Source: Nitrososphaerota archaeon
Lineage (GTDB): Archaea; Thermoproteota; Nitrososphaeria_A; Caldarchaeales; JAVZCJ01
NCBI GenBank assembly: GCA_038817485.1
Contig: JAWAZL010000011.1
Location: forward strand, 8,077 to 43,443
Length of the DNA stretch: 35,367 nt
Direction of reading: 5' to 3'
Position 1 is the stretch's first letter, and every line of letters starts with the position of its first letter. Position numbers and translations under genes: made by a program. The notes under the pieces were generated by a model. The model did no database searches. It had not been told where the DNA came from and was given only the letters and a program-made list of their open reading frames with translations. Positions 25,790-33,776 of the stretch are shown here, piece after piece.

Positions 25790-26206
25790 TTATTGAGCAA
25801 CAATTATTACTGCTTTCTCAATAACTATATCCCCATTATTACTTATAGCTGCAATTCTAAGAACATATTTTGAACCTATTTTAAAATCGCCAATTGGAGT
25901 AAAGGATTTTCCAGTCACTTGTCCAGGATCAATTATCTGATTCCATTGTTGTGACCAAGATCCTAAAGCTACACTTGTTAAAGTTATTCTAACATTTCCA
26001 ATATTTTTACACGTTACTACAAGTGTTGGGTTTCCTATAGAATCAATATATAAACTTGCATCTGAAATTTCAAAATCAACAGTTGTAGATAATGTTCTAA
26101 ACATTTCTCTTGAAAAGCTATAGAATAAACCTGAAACAACTATTACAGTAATTATAAGTAATATTGCTGCCATTATATTTGAAATACCATATATTTTATT
26201 CTTCAT
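25790..26206 (-). CDS. Class III signal peptide pilin-like protein
   Basis: About 138 residues from the chosen start. MKNKIYGISNIMAAILLIIT has a short basic leader, then a long hydrophobic helix, as in archaeal type IV pilins processed by a prepilin peptidase; cleavage is likely after Gly7 (YG/IS). The mature part is a beta-rich domain (TVDFEISDASLYIDSIGNPT, VTCKNIGNVRITLTSVALG, IDPGQVTG), as in archaeal pilins and flagellin-like proteins. The frame is open to 26242, but the inner ATG at 26206 is preferred because a TATA-like TTAAATATTT lies about 25-34 bases before it. First gene of the pilus operon running to about 21163. Confidence 0.82.
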   Translation of the reverse strand: MKNKIYGISNIMAAILLIITVIVVSGLFYSFSREMFRTLSTTVDFEISDASLYIDSIGNPTLVVTCKNIGNVRITLTSVALGSWSQQWNQIIDPGQVTGKSFTPIGDFKIGSKYVLRIAAISNNGDIVIEKAVIIVAQ

Positions 26207-26325
26207 TCTATTTTTAGCTAGTATAAGAAAATATTTAAGCACCCATAAAAGGTCTTTTATTTTTTTAAAAGGAAAATGATAGGATAAGTTTAAAAATTAT
26301 TATTACTTAAAAATAATTTAGAAAA

Positions 26326-28638
26326 ATGCTAGGGAAAAAAGTTATTAATAAAAAAACGATAATAATTATAGGTTTATTTATTAGAATTTTACTAGCTCCA
26401 TTTTTTGGACATCCATGGGATACTTATGTATGGATACAAACAGGTAAAATATTTCTTCAAAATATTAATGTTTATGAAATATCTTTTTTAGTAAATCGCT
26501 ATCCATGGGGATTTTATTCTTATCCTCCAATTTGGATGTATTGGTGTAGTTTTTCACAATTAATAAATGAAATATTTTTTAAAAATTTGCATTTTCAAGT
26601 TTTTCTTTTAAAAATTCCAATGATTATTAGTGATACATTAATAGCTTTAATAATATATAAATGGATATCTCTTTATAGTGATGAAAAGAATGCTGAAAAA
26701 GGTTTACTTATATGGTATTTAAATCCAATATCAATTTTTATAACATCTATATGGGGAATGTTTGATTCATTAACTACTTTATTTAGTTTTTCATCAGCAT
26801 ATTATTTATCAAAAAAGGATTATATTAAAGCTTCTTTATTCTTAGGCATAGGAACTGCTATTAAGATTTTCCCAATATTCTTTCTTCCAATATTTTTATT
26901 ATTTGCACATTATCAAGATAAATTAAAAATTGGAAAAATAATTGAAAAAGTAATTTTACCTTTTTCTTTTGTTCCAATAATCGCCTCTATTCCATTCTTA
27001 AGTAATTTCTATTTTTATATTAAAGCTATGAGTATACATTTTTCACAAATTGGACAATTTACTTATTGGGCTTTACTAGGCAGAGTAATAAATCCATCTT
27101 ATTTCTCAATACTTGCTCCAATTATTACGATCATAATAATAATATATGCATTTAGAAAAATTTCTAAAGAAGAAATAGAATTGAATAAAAATATTAATAT
27201 GCTTTACATAATAACTTTATTAACTTTCTTTATAACTTCTCCTAAAGTTAATGTTCAATATATGCTATGGATTTTACCACATTTGATATGGATATATTAT
27301 ATTGAAAGAAAAAGAGAATACAAATATCTTTTAACAGGGATTAATATTATAAGTATTGTTTTTCTTATACTTACAATTTTTGTAAACAATTTCTATAGTT
27401 TAGATTTTATAGGCATAGTATATGAACCTGAAACAATATATTTGCAATTGATTGGTGCCGGAGGATCAATCTCAGTTATTTTAATTGATTATATTATGGC
27501 AGGCACATTAATGAAAATATTAGGTTATACATATGTTCTTTTAAATCGTATAGATAAGCAAGTATTCCTATCAATTTTAATTATTTTCATAATATTCTTC
27601 TATTTTTTACCAACTTCAAGTGGATTAACATTACCTAGATTTAATATTAGAATAGCTATAGTTGAGGGATTAGATTCCATCTTTAAATATGATAAAGAAG
27701 ACTTAAATATAGGGGAGCTTATTGAAACATATGATGTAACTCATGTAGTATTGCCTTTTAGTCCGGATTTTATAAATACTTATAATGAATATTATTCAAA
27801 TTCATCATTAGAAGATTTCTTAAGATTTAAAGTAAATTCTTATAATTGGACTTATTCAAAATTAAAAGATATAATCAATCTTTTACATAAAAATAATATA
27901 AAAGTTTTAGTTGGAATATATTTGAAAGCTAAAGTAAAAAGTGTTTATTTAGGATTGTATGGATTTGAGGCTACTTGGATAACTTTAAGACATCCTGAAG
28001 TTTTAGGAGAAAATTATTATTTAATATTTAATAAAAATCTTGAGAAGGATGAAGAATATGGAATATATGGAAATGAAACATATGCAAATTATTTCACGAA
28101 AAAATTATTGAAAGTTTTAAAAGATTTTAATTTTGATGGTGTTTATTTTATGGATTATCCATATGAAGAAGAGGAAATAATAAGTGGAGAAATGAAAATT
28201 AAAAATGTAATCACATTGCTTAATTCATCTTATTATATTTTAAAGGAGAACAATAAAGATGTTTTTGTAGAAGATTTTAGTAATTATGTTTTTTATGAAG
28301 ACTTGGAAGAATTTTTCGAATATTCTGATAAAGTTGTATTAAGAATATCCCCATGGATAGATACAGTATATTATTTTAAAGTGAATTCAACAATAGATGT
28401 ATGCATAGATTATTTAAATACTACAATAACACATTTGCCACTAAATCTTAGGAAAAAAATATTGATTGGTTTATATCTTCATGATTTTGCTGCAGGATGG
28501 TTTACTCCAGCATCAGTCGTACAAATGGAATTGCAATCATGCTATAATATATTAAAAGAGGAAAATCTTGAAATGGAGGGATATTCTCTTTATTACATAA
28601 GTAGGTATATGCCATATAGAATATTTTTCAAAAAATGA
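26326..28638 (+). CDS. GT-C membrane glycosyltransferase fused to an extracellular TIM-barrel (glycoside hydrolase-like) domain
   Basis: A 770-residue protein in one frame. Residues 1 to about 430 are a polytopic GT-C fold resembling GT87/PIG-M-type mannosyltransferases: GHPWDTYVWIQTGKIFLQ (first outer loop with the catalytic-type Asp), YSYPPIWMYW, and LNPISIFITSIWGMFDSL, then many hydrophobic helices. After the last helix (ILIIFIIFFYFLPTSSG) comes a soluble domain (about 440-770). It has alternating strands and helices like a TIM barrel: YDVTHVVLPFSPDF, LLHKNNIKVLVGIYL, FNFDGVYFMDYPYEEEE, DKVVLRISPWIDTVYYF, KKILIGLYLHDFAAGWF. DG-x-x-F-x-D and a following Glu resemble catalytic strand ends of glycosidases. 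Divergent from the pilin. Confidence 0.75.
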   Translation: MLGKKVINKKTIIIIGLFIRILLAPFFGHPWDTYVWIQTGKIFLQNINVYEISFLVNRYPWGFYSYPPIWMYWCSFSQLINEIFFKNLHFQVFLLKIPMIISDTLIALIIYKWISLYSDEKNAEKGLLIWYLNPISIFITSIWGMFDSLTTLFSFSSAYYLSKKDYIKASLFLGIGTAIKIFPIFFLPIFLLFAHYQDKLKIGKIIEKVILPFSFVPIIASIPFLSNFYFYIKAMSIHFSQIGQFTYWALLGRVINPSYFSILAPIITIIIIIYAFRKISKEEIELNKNINMLYIITLLTFFITSPKVNVQYMLWILPHLIWIYYIERKREYKYLLTGINIISIVFLILTIFVNNFYSLDFIGIVYEPETIYLQLIGAGGSISVILIDYIMAGTLMKILGYTYVLLNRIDKQVFLSILIIFIIFFYFLPTSSGLTLPRFNIRIAIVEGLDSIFKYDKEDLNIGELIETYDVTHVVLPFSPDFINTYNEYYSNSSLEDFLRFKVNSYNWTYSKLKDIINLLHKNNIKVLVGIYLKAKVKSVYLGLYGFEATWITLRHPEVLGENYYLIFNKNLEKDEEYGIYGNETYANYFTKKLLKVLKDFNFDGVYFMDYPYEEEEIISGEMKIKNVITLLNSSYYILKENNKDVFVEDFSNYVFYEDLEEFFEYSDKVVLRISPWIDTVYYFKVNSTIDVCIDYLNTTITHLPLNLRKKILIGLYLHDFAAGWFTPASVVQMELQSCYNILKEENLEMEGYSLYYISRYMPYRIFFKK

Positions 28639-28643
28639 AATAA

Positions 28644-29096
28644 TTATTCTATAGAAATTCTTCTCCATTTTGATACATAAGGATAGATTATGTTAGAAAT
28701 AGCTCTCCCGCTTCCTAAATATGTTCCATTGTATTTTCCAATAATGAATTTAGAAGAAATTCTTTCTTTAATTTTAATAGGTTCTCCTCTCATCCACTTT
28801 TCAGCTTCTTCTCTATTTAATTCTATAAAGTTTTTCTTTATTTTATTTCCAATCAATTGAGTACCTTCAACTGATAGAACCCAATCTATACCAATCCTTT
28901 TTGCAATATATACTCCTACTAATTCCGCCTTCTTCATTTTTTCAAAGAAATCATAAGTTTCAATCGTAGTTAATCTAATTTTATTTTTTCCACCCCATAA
29001 TAGAACATAACCATTAAAATCTTCTTCTATTCCATAATATTTTTCTAAATATTCACAAAATTGTTTTAACTCTGAGCTATCTAATTTTCTAATCAT
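28644..29096 (-). CDS. PUA-domain RNA-binding protein (RsmF/Nop2 partner)
   Basis: A 150-residue protein resembling the PUA-like module that forms the C-terminus of RsmF/NOL1-type RNA methyltransferases: LKQFCEYLEKYYGIEEDFNG, VGVYIAKRIGIDWVLSVEGT, NFIELNREEAEKWMRGEPI, and IGKYNGTYLGSGRAI near the end. In many proteins of this family the module is fused to the catalytic domain; here it is a separate gene. It overlaps the methyltransferase gene by 8 bases, so the two are made together and probably act as one complex on rRNA or tRNA. Confidence 0.82.
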   Translation of the reverse strand: MIRKLDSSELKQFCEYLEKYYGIEEDFNGYVLLWGGKNKIRLTTIETYDFFEKMKKAELVGVYIAKRIGIDWVLSVEGTQLIGNKIKKNFIELNREEAEKWMRGEPIKIKERISSKFIIGKYNGTYLGSGRAISNIIYPYVSKWRRISIE

Positions 29097-30030
29097 GTTT
29101 TTTCACTATTTTTGCTATAAAAAACCCTTCGCTATCATTATGATGAGGATATATACGTATGCATTTTGTAACTTCTTTATCATATTCTTCATTCTTCCAA
29201 TTTTTTATACCATTCTCATATTTTATATTTTTAATATTTATTTCTTCAATGTATGCATTATTTCTCATTTTTAATAAATTGTTTATACATCTTTCATTTT
29301 CTTCAGGACATATGCTACATGTAGAATAAACAAGCACTCCCCCTTCTTTTAAACAATCAAAACCAGATAATAAAAGTTGTGTTTGATATTTTGATAATCT
29401 TTCAATAGTTTTTATATTCCATTTTTTTGCTACTTTCCAAGACTTTCTTATTATTCCTGTTGAACTACATGGAGCATCAACTAAAACTTTATCAAAAACA
29501 TTTTTAAAATTTTTGAAGAAAAACCTTCCATCTCTCATTGAAATTATAACATTTATTGCAAAGCATTTTTGAATATTTGAAGATAAAGCTTTAATCCTTT
29601 TTATATTTACATCATTAGCAACAATTATACCTTTACCTTGCATTTTTTGAGAAATTTGTGTTGTTTTGCTTCCAGGTGCTGCACATAAATCAAGAACTAA
29701 TTCTCCCGGCTTTGGATCTAATATTTCGACAGGTAGCATAGACATTGCTCCTTGAATATAATAATATCCTAAAGAATGTTCAAGAGTTTGACCAATATCT
29801 TCTGGAGAATAATTAATCCAAAAACCATAATCAACCCAAGGAATATTTTCAATTTTCCAACCTTTTTCAATTAATATTTTTTTTAAAGAATCGCATGAAA
29901 TTTTTAATGTATTTACTCTAATGCTTTCTTTAAGAGGCTTTATAGAATTTTCTAAAAAAATTTCCAATTCATTTCCGAGCAATTCTTTTAAATATTCTAA
30001 AAAATTTTCATTAAACATATTATATGACAT
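29089..30030 (-). CDS. Nop2/NSUN-family RNA m5C methyltransferase
   Basis: A 313-residue SAM-dependent methyltransferase. Motifs: LVLDLCAAPGSKTTQ (residues 111-125), VDAPCSSTGIIR (184-195, nucleophile-pair Cys188) and VYSTCSICPEENERC (234-248, catalytic Cys238). The N-terminal part (IRVNTLKISCDSLKKILIEK, WINYSPEDIGQTLEHSLGYY, YIQGAMSMLP) is the family's PUA-like/RRM lead-in. It makes 5-methylcytosine in tRNA or rRNA. Unlike the RsmB-like protein at 15908 it has no NusB-like domain. The downstream PUA gene supplies the missing C-terminal RNA-binding module. Confidence 0.92.
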   Translation of the reverse strand: MSYNMFNENFLEYLKELLGNELEIFLENSIKPLKESIRVNTLKISCDSLKKILIEKGWKIENIPWVDYGFWINYSPEDIGQTLEHSLGYYYIQGAMSMLPVEILDPKPGELVLDLCAAPGSKTTQISQKMQGKGIIVANDVNIKRIKALSSNIQKCFAINVIISMRDGRFFFKNFKNVFDKVLVDAPCSSTGIIRKSWKVAKKWNIKTIERLSKYQTQLLLSGFDCLKEGGVLVYSTCSICPEENERCINNLLKMRNNAYIEEINIKNIKYENGIKNWKNEEYDKEVTKCIRIYPHHNDSEGFFIAKIVKKHD

Positions 30031-30078
30031 TTTTTAATAAAATTATGAAGAACTATAAAAAAAGCTTTTATTATATAA

Positions 30079-30163
30079 AGCCCCGACCGGGATTTGAACC
30101 CGGGACCCTCGGCTATCTTGTTTTATACGAGGCCGATGCTCCGACCAGCTGAGCTATCGGGGC
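30079..30163 (-). tRNA. tRNA-Thr (CGT) with an 11-base intron at the canonical 37/38 site
   Basis: Read on the minus strand the 5' acceptor GCCCCGA (30163-30157) pairs with TCGGGGC (30086-30080), with discriminator T at 30079. T-arm: CCGGG-TTCAAAT-CCCGG. Anticodon stem TCGGC/GCCGA encloses 18 bases. Removing 11 bases (complement of 30115-30125) after position 37 leaves the normal 7-base loop CTCGTAA with anticodon CGT (complement of 30127-30129), threonine. Discriminator T suits archaeal tRNA-Thr. The intron is very short. No CCA is encoded. Confidence 0.88.
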
Positions 30164-30264
30164 ATTTATCAAAAATAAAAAGGTAAAATAAATATTTTAT
30201 AAGTTTAAGTAGAAAAAGAAATTAAATATAATTAAATCTTAATGGATTGTTGGAGATTGAAGAT

Positions 30265-30987
30265 ATGCATAAAGTTTTTATAATTATTCCAACTTATTGT
30301 GAAGCTGAAAATATTAAAAAAATAATACCAGAAATAGAAAATGTTTTTGAAAAAAGCAATATAAAAGGAGCAATTCTTATAGTTGATGATAATAGTCCTG
30401 ATGGAACAATAGATATAATTAAATCTTTTTCTAAAAAATATGAAAATTTATATTTATTATTAAGACCAAGGAAAATGGGTTTAGGATCAGCTTATAGAGA
30501 TGGATTTAATTATATCTTAAAAAATTTTGAAACTGAATACATTGCTGAAATGGATGCTGATGGTTCTCATCCACCAAATTTTTTACCAGAAATGATTTAT
30601 AAATTAGAAAAAGAAAATGCAGATGTTGTAATAGCTTCAAGATATGTTAAAGGCGGAAAAATATATGGTTGGAATTTAAGAAGGAAAATAACTAGTATTG
30701 GAGCAAATTTATTAGCTAGAATTTTTACAAGAATGAATATTAAAGATTTTACATCTGGATATAGGATATATAAAACTAATGTTCTTAAAAAAATAAATTT
30801 TTCAAAAGCTAGTAGTAGTTTTGCTTTTCAAATTGAAATGGTTTACAATTGTGTAAAAAATGGATTTAAGATTATTGAAGTGCCATTCACATTTATTGAT
30901 AGAAAAATAGGGAAATCTAAACTTAAAATAAATGAGTATTTTTATTTTATTTTTACTTTATTTAAAATCCTTTTAAAAGCTAGGTGA
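30265..30987 (+). CDS. Dolichol-phosphate mannose synthase-like glycosyltransferase (GT2)
   Basis: A 240-residue GT2 enzyme: FIIIPTYCEAENIKKIIPEI, LIVDDNSPDGTIDIIKSF, the metal site AEMDADGSHPP, VIASRYVKGG, and KDFTSGYRIYKTN. This matches dolichol-phosphate mannosyltransferase (Dpm1), which moves a hexose from a nucleotide sugar to a polyprenyl phosphate on the cytoplasmic membrane face. It lacks the C-terminal GtrA-like membrane domain of longer archaeal forms. The frame extends to a TTG at 30247, but the ATG at 30265 is preferred because GGAG lies about 10 bases upstream. Its stop overlaps the thiL start (GTGA). Its product could feed the GT-C enzyme at 26326. Confidence 0.9.
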   Translation: MHKVFIIIPTYCEAENIKKIIPEIENVFEKSNIKGAILIVDDNSPDGTIDIIKSFSKKYENLYLLLRPRKMGLGSAYRDGFNYILKNFETEYIAEMDADGSHPPNFLPEMIYKLEKENADVVIASRYVKGGKIYGWNLRRKITSIGANLLARIFTRMNIKDFTSGYRIYKTNVLKKINFSKASSSFAFQIEMVYNCVKNGFKIIEVPFTFIDRKIGKSKLKINEYFYFIFTLFKILLKAR

Positions 30988-31967
30988 ATGAATTGGTTAG
31001 AATTTCTGAAATTGGAGAAAAAGAAATAGTTAAATATATTCTTTCAAAAATTTCAGCACCTGAAACATCTTCATTAGGAATAGGAGATGATGCAATAGAT
31101 TTTATTGAGAAGAAAAGGAGAATTGTTTTAAGTGTCGATATGCTTGTTTCTTCAACAGATGTTCCAAAAGGGATGAGTTTAAAACAAGTAGGATGGAAAG
31201 CTATAACATCAACTGCAAGTGACCTTGCATCAAAAGGAGCAAAGCCACTATATTTTATGACTTCGATTGGATTGCCACATTCATTAAAATTTGAAGAATT
31301 TAAAGAATTATGGAAAGGGCTGAATGATGCTGCTAAATTTTATAATGGAAAAATAATTGCTGGAGATACCAACGAAGCAAAAGAAATTATAATTGATGTT
31401 ATTGGAATAGGGATTGCGAAAAAATTATTATCAAGAAAAGGTGCAAAGAAAGGAGATATAGTTGCTGTTACAGGATTATTTGGTAAAAGTTCATCAGGAT
31501 TAAAGATATTGCTTAAAGGAATAGAAAAAGAAGGGTTTAAAGAACTTATTAATTCTACTTTAAAACCTTATGCAAAAATTATTGAAGGGCAAATTCTTGC
31601 AAATTCAGGATATGCTACAGCTTGTATAGATTCAAGTGATGGATTAGCTTTATCATTATATGAATTGGCAGAAGCAAGTAAAGTTGGAATGTGTATCACT
31701 CATCCTCCAATAGATAAATTGGTTGAAAAATTTTCTAAGAAATATAATTTTTCTTTATTCGATTTAGTTTTTTATGGAGGAGAAGAGTATGAACTTATCG
31801 CAACAATTAAACCTGAAGGATGGGAATATGTAAAGAAATTATTTGAAAAAAATAATAAAAAAATAATAAAAATAGGTACTGTAGTAAATCGTAATGAAGG
31901 GATTTCTGTTTATTGGGAAAATAAAAAGAGGATTCTTGAAAAAAGGGGATGGATACATTTTAAATAA
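30984..31967 (+). CDS. thiL: Thiamine-monophosphate kinase
   Basis: A 327-residue PurM-like kinase that phosphorylates thiamine monophosphate to thiamine diphosphate, the cofactor of the Por enzyme encoded nearby. Motifs: SLGIGDDAIDF, VLSVDMLVSSTDVP, WKAITSTASDLASKGAKPLY, IIAGDTNEAKEI, and ACIDSSDGLALSLYELAEAS, then FYGGEEYELIATI. All metal-binding acidic loops are present. The start is a GTG whose last two bases overlap the stop of the preceding glycosyltransferase, so translation is coupled although the two functions appear unrelated. Confidence 0.94.
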   Translation: MNELVRISEIGEKEIVKYILSKISAPETSSLGIGDDAIDFIEKKRRIVLSVDMLVSSTDVPKGMSLKQVGWKAITSTASDLASKGAKPLYFMTSIGLPHSLKFEEFKELWKGLNDAAKFYNGKIIAGDTNEAKEIIIDVIGIGIAKKLLSRKGAKKGDIVAVTGLFGKSSSGLKILLKGIEKEGFKELINSTLKPYAKIIEGQILANSGYATACIDSSDGLALSLYELAEASKVGMCITHPPIDKLVEKFSKKYNFSLFDLVFYGGEEYELIATIKPEGWEYVKKLFEKNNKKIIKIGTVVNRNEGISVYWENKKRILEKRGWIHFK

Positions 31968-31992
31968 ATTTTTTAAATCATTAAATATGGTA

Positions 31993-32889
31993 TTAGAGTT
32001 TTCCTATAGCAATAAGAGCATCTTTTATAATCGCTTCCTGCTCTTTTGTAACAGGTAATACAGGCCTTCTTGGATATCCTCCTGGTTTACCTATTAAATT
32101 TAGAGCAGCCATTATTGGTGCAGGATATGTTGCAGTAAGAAAAGCTTTTTTCAGAATAAATAATTTATTTTGTATTTCTTTTGCTTTTTCAAAATTCCCT
32201 TTTTGAAATTCTTCATAAAGCTTAGTTACCATATCTGGCACGACATTTCCAACAGCATTTACCATTCCTTTTCCTCCTACCATTAATGATGCAAACATTA
32301 ATTCATCTACTCCCATGATGAGTGATATTTTATTTCCTACTCTTCGAACATACTCTTCAAATTGAATTAAATTTGCACTACTATCTTTTAAAGCAATAAT
32401 ATTATCTGTTTCTAGTACAAGTTTTTCAAGTATTTCTGGAGATATGTTAATACCAGATCTTGGAGGATTATTATAAAGTATTATAGGGATTTCTGAATTT
32501 TCAGCAATATTTTTAAAATGCTCAAATAATTCTTTATCGCTAATTTTTATATAATATGGTGTAAGAACAACTGCTGCATCAGCTCCTATATCTTTAGCAT
32601 ATTTAATTACTTGCATTGTTTCTTTAGCAAATATTCCTCCAGTGCATAAATAAACAGGAACTCTTCCATTTGCTTGATCTATAACTATTTCGCCAACTCT
32701 TTTCCTTTCTTCAGGATACATTAAATAGAAAGCTCCAACTGTTCCAGATGCAAATATAGCATGAGCCCCTCCTTCTATTACATAATCAACCATTTCTCTA
32801 AGTGCATTTTCATCTATTTCTTCATTCTTTTTAAAAGGGGTTACTAAAGCTGGAATATTCCCTTTTACTTCAATTTTCTTCATTATCAT
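31993..32889 (-). CDS. DapA/NanA-family class I aldolase (dihydrodipicolinate synthase-like)
   Basis: A 298-residue TIM-barrel Schiff-base aldolase. NIPALVTPFKKNEEIDENAL is the N-terminal signature, ILYNNPPRSGINI holds the catalytic Tyr and an Arg, and IALKDSSANL holds the Schiff-base Lys. The substrate loop, usually GTTGE in dihydrodipicolinate synthase, is GTVGAFYLMYPEE here: the second Thr is Val and the Glu is absent. This argues for a 2-keto-3-deoxy-acid or other oxo-acid aldolase, though lysine-pathway activity is not excluded. The ATG may be at 32889 or two codons later, directly before KKIEVKG. No pathway neighbours help: the gene stands beside a decayed region. Confidence 0.88.
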   Translation of the reverse strand: MIMKKIEVKGNIPALVTPFKKNEEIDENALREMVDYVIEGGAHAIFASGTVGAFYLMYPEERKRVGEIVIDQANGRVPVYLCTGGIFAKETMQVIKYAKDIGADAAVVLTPYYIKISDKELFEHFKNIAENSEIPIILYNNPPRSGINISPEILEKLVLETDNIIALKDSSANLIQFEEYVRRVGNKISLIMGVDELMFASLMVGGKGMVNAVGNVVPDMVTKLYEEFQKGNFEKAKEIQNKLFILKKAFLTATYPAPIMAALNLIGKPGGYPRRPVLPVTKEQEAIIKDALIAIGKL

Positions 32890-32998
32890 ATCACCATTAA
32901 AACATTGAATATATTTTTTAAATATAAAAATTTACATTAAATATCTTTATTTAAAAGCTATTCTCTATATAGCTTTCTCAATTATCATATTTTATTCA

Positions 32999-33360
32999 TA
33001 AAGCAAGAATTATTCCACCTATAAGTATTGCTTAATTAAAATGATAACCAAACACCTAAAGAGCCAATGCTAAAAAGCATCTTAATGCTATCTTATAGTC
33101 CATATTCTTACAATTCATGTTTTACGAGTATTAGAAAAGTTGTAGAGTCTGACTCTCTAATAGACATGGCATTACCTAAATTCCAAAAAAAGAGAATAAT
33201 GATAACGCTATGCTTAAAATTTTCTGGATATCATTAAGATCACTTGCAAAAATACTTGCTATTAATACTTAAATGGATAAACAAGAATAGCGCCTATTTT
33301 AAGGAGAACAAACATTACTTTATTGTCTTTAAAACTACTCTCTTCGCTTTTATATCGCTA
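32999..33360 (-). pseudogene. Remnant of a polytopic membrane transporter gene
   Basis: Minus-strand pieces in different frames read as hydrophobic protein and follow one another in order. From 33360 down they are FKDNKVMFVLLKIGAILVYP, VLIASIFASDLNDI with ILSIALSLFSFFGI, GNAMSIRESDSTTFLILVKH, IKMLFSIGSLGVWLSF and ILIGGIILAL. The joins need small indels or stop codons, so nothing functional can be made. The Gly-rich helices and the interhelical DS-x-x-F pattern suggest a transporter (MFS-like), but the family is not certain. It marks 32890-34044 as a decaying region. Confidence 0.45.
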
Positions 33361-33640
33361 TTTTTAACTCAAACTCATACTTTCTTTAGAAATATAAGCT
33401 AACTGATCATACATATTGCAATTATAAGGAAATTTTTAGACTTTCTAAACTTAAAAATATTAAGATAAGATGAAAAAAGTAATACTTATAAATTCTATAT
33501 ATCTTTAAATAAAAATGTTTAAAGTATATAAAAATTTTGAACTAAAAATAAAGAATTATAAGAGACTTTCCTTTTTTTAAACTTATTAATAAATTTTTTT
33601 AAAAAAATAAATATAAGGAAAATATTCAAACATAGTGATA
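33361..33640. other. AT-rich non-coding stretch
   Basis: No gene-like pattern is seen on either strand apart from possible further traces of the decayed transporter near 33361-33440. TATA-like ATAAATATAAGG at about 33608-33619 probably belongs to the micro-ORF at 33644. Confidence 0.4.
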
Positions 33641-33643
33641 GTT

Positions 33644-33709
33644 ATGTGTCCTAGGAAGAAGAAGAAAGAAGAAAAACCTCCAGAAGAAAAACCTAAAGAA
33701 GGGACATAA
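33644..33709 (+). CDS. Micro-ORF encoding a 21-residue charged peptide
   Basis: ATG to TAA in 22 codons. The peptide begins MCPRKKKKEEKPP and continues with a second acidic/basic/Pro unit ending KEGT. TATA-like ATAAATATAAGG lies about 30 bases upstream, the normal spacing for a leaderless archaeal gene, and a C/T-run that could end transcription begins 15 bases after the stop. The first 24 bases are part of an inverted repeat with 33740-33760. The peptide is hydrophilic and low in complexity; it may be a real small protein or chance. I know no family for it. Confidence 0.4.
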   Translation: MCPRKKKKEEKPPEEKPKEGT

Positions 33710-33754
33710 TACAAATTTTTAATTCCCCCTCTTTTTTTATTTCTTCTTCTTCCT
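33653..33754. repeat. 15-bp inverted repeat around the micro-ORF
   Basis: AGGAAGAAGAAGAAA at 33653-33667 is the exact complement of TTTCTTCTTCTTCCT at 33740-33754, with 72 bases between. The match continues imperfectly outward: ATGTGTCCT at 33644 against ATGTCC (complement of 33755-33760). So the minus strand carries a second, shorter frame starting ATGTCCAGG and ending after seven codons. The pattern looks like a partial inverted copy of the micro-ORF start. Confidence 0.6.
33723..33738 (+). terminator. C/T-rich tract, possible transcription terminator
   Basis: TTCCCCCTCTTTTTTT follows the micro-ORF by about 14 bases. Archaeal terminators are T-runs that often need no hairpin, so this run fits the end of the micro-ORF transcript. 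This is inferred from position alone. Confidence 0.4.
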
Positions 33755-33776
33755 GGACATTAATTAAAAAATTCTT

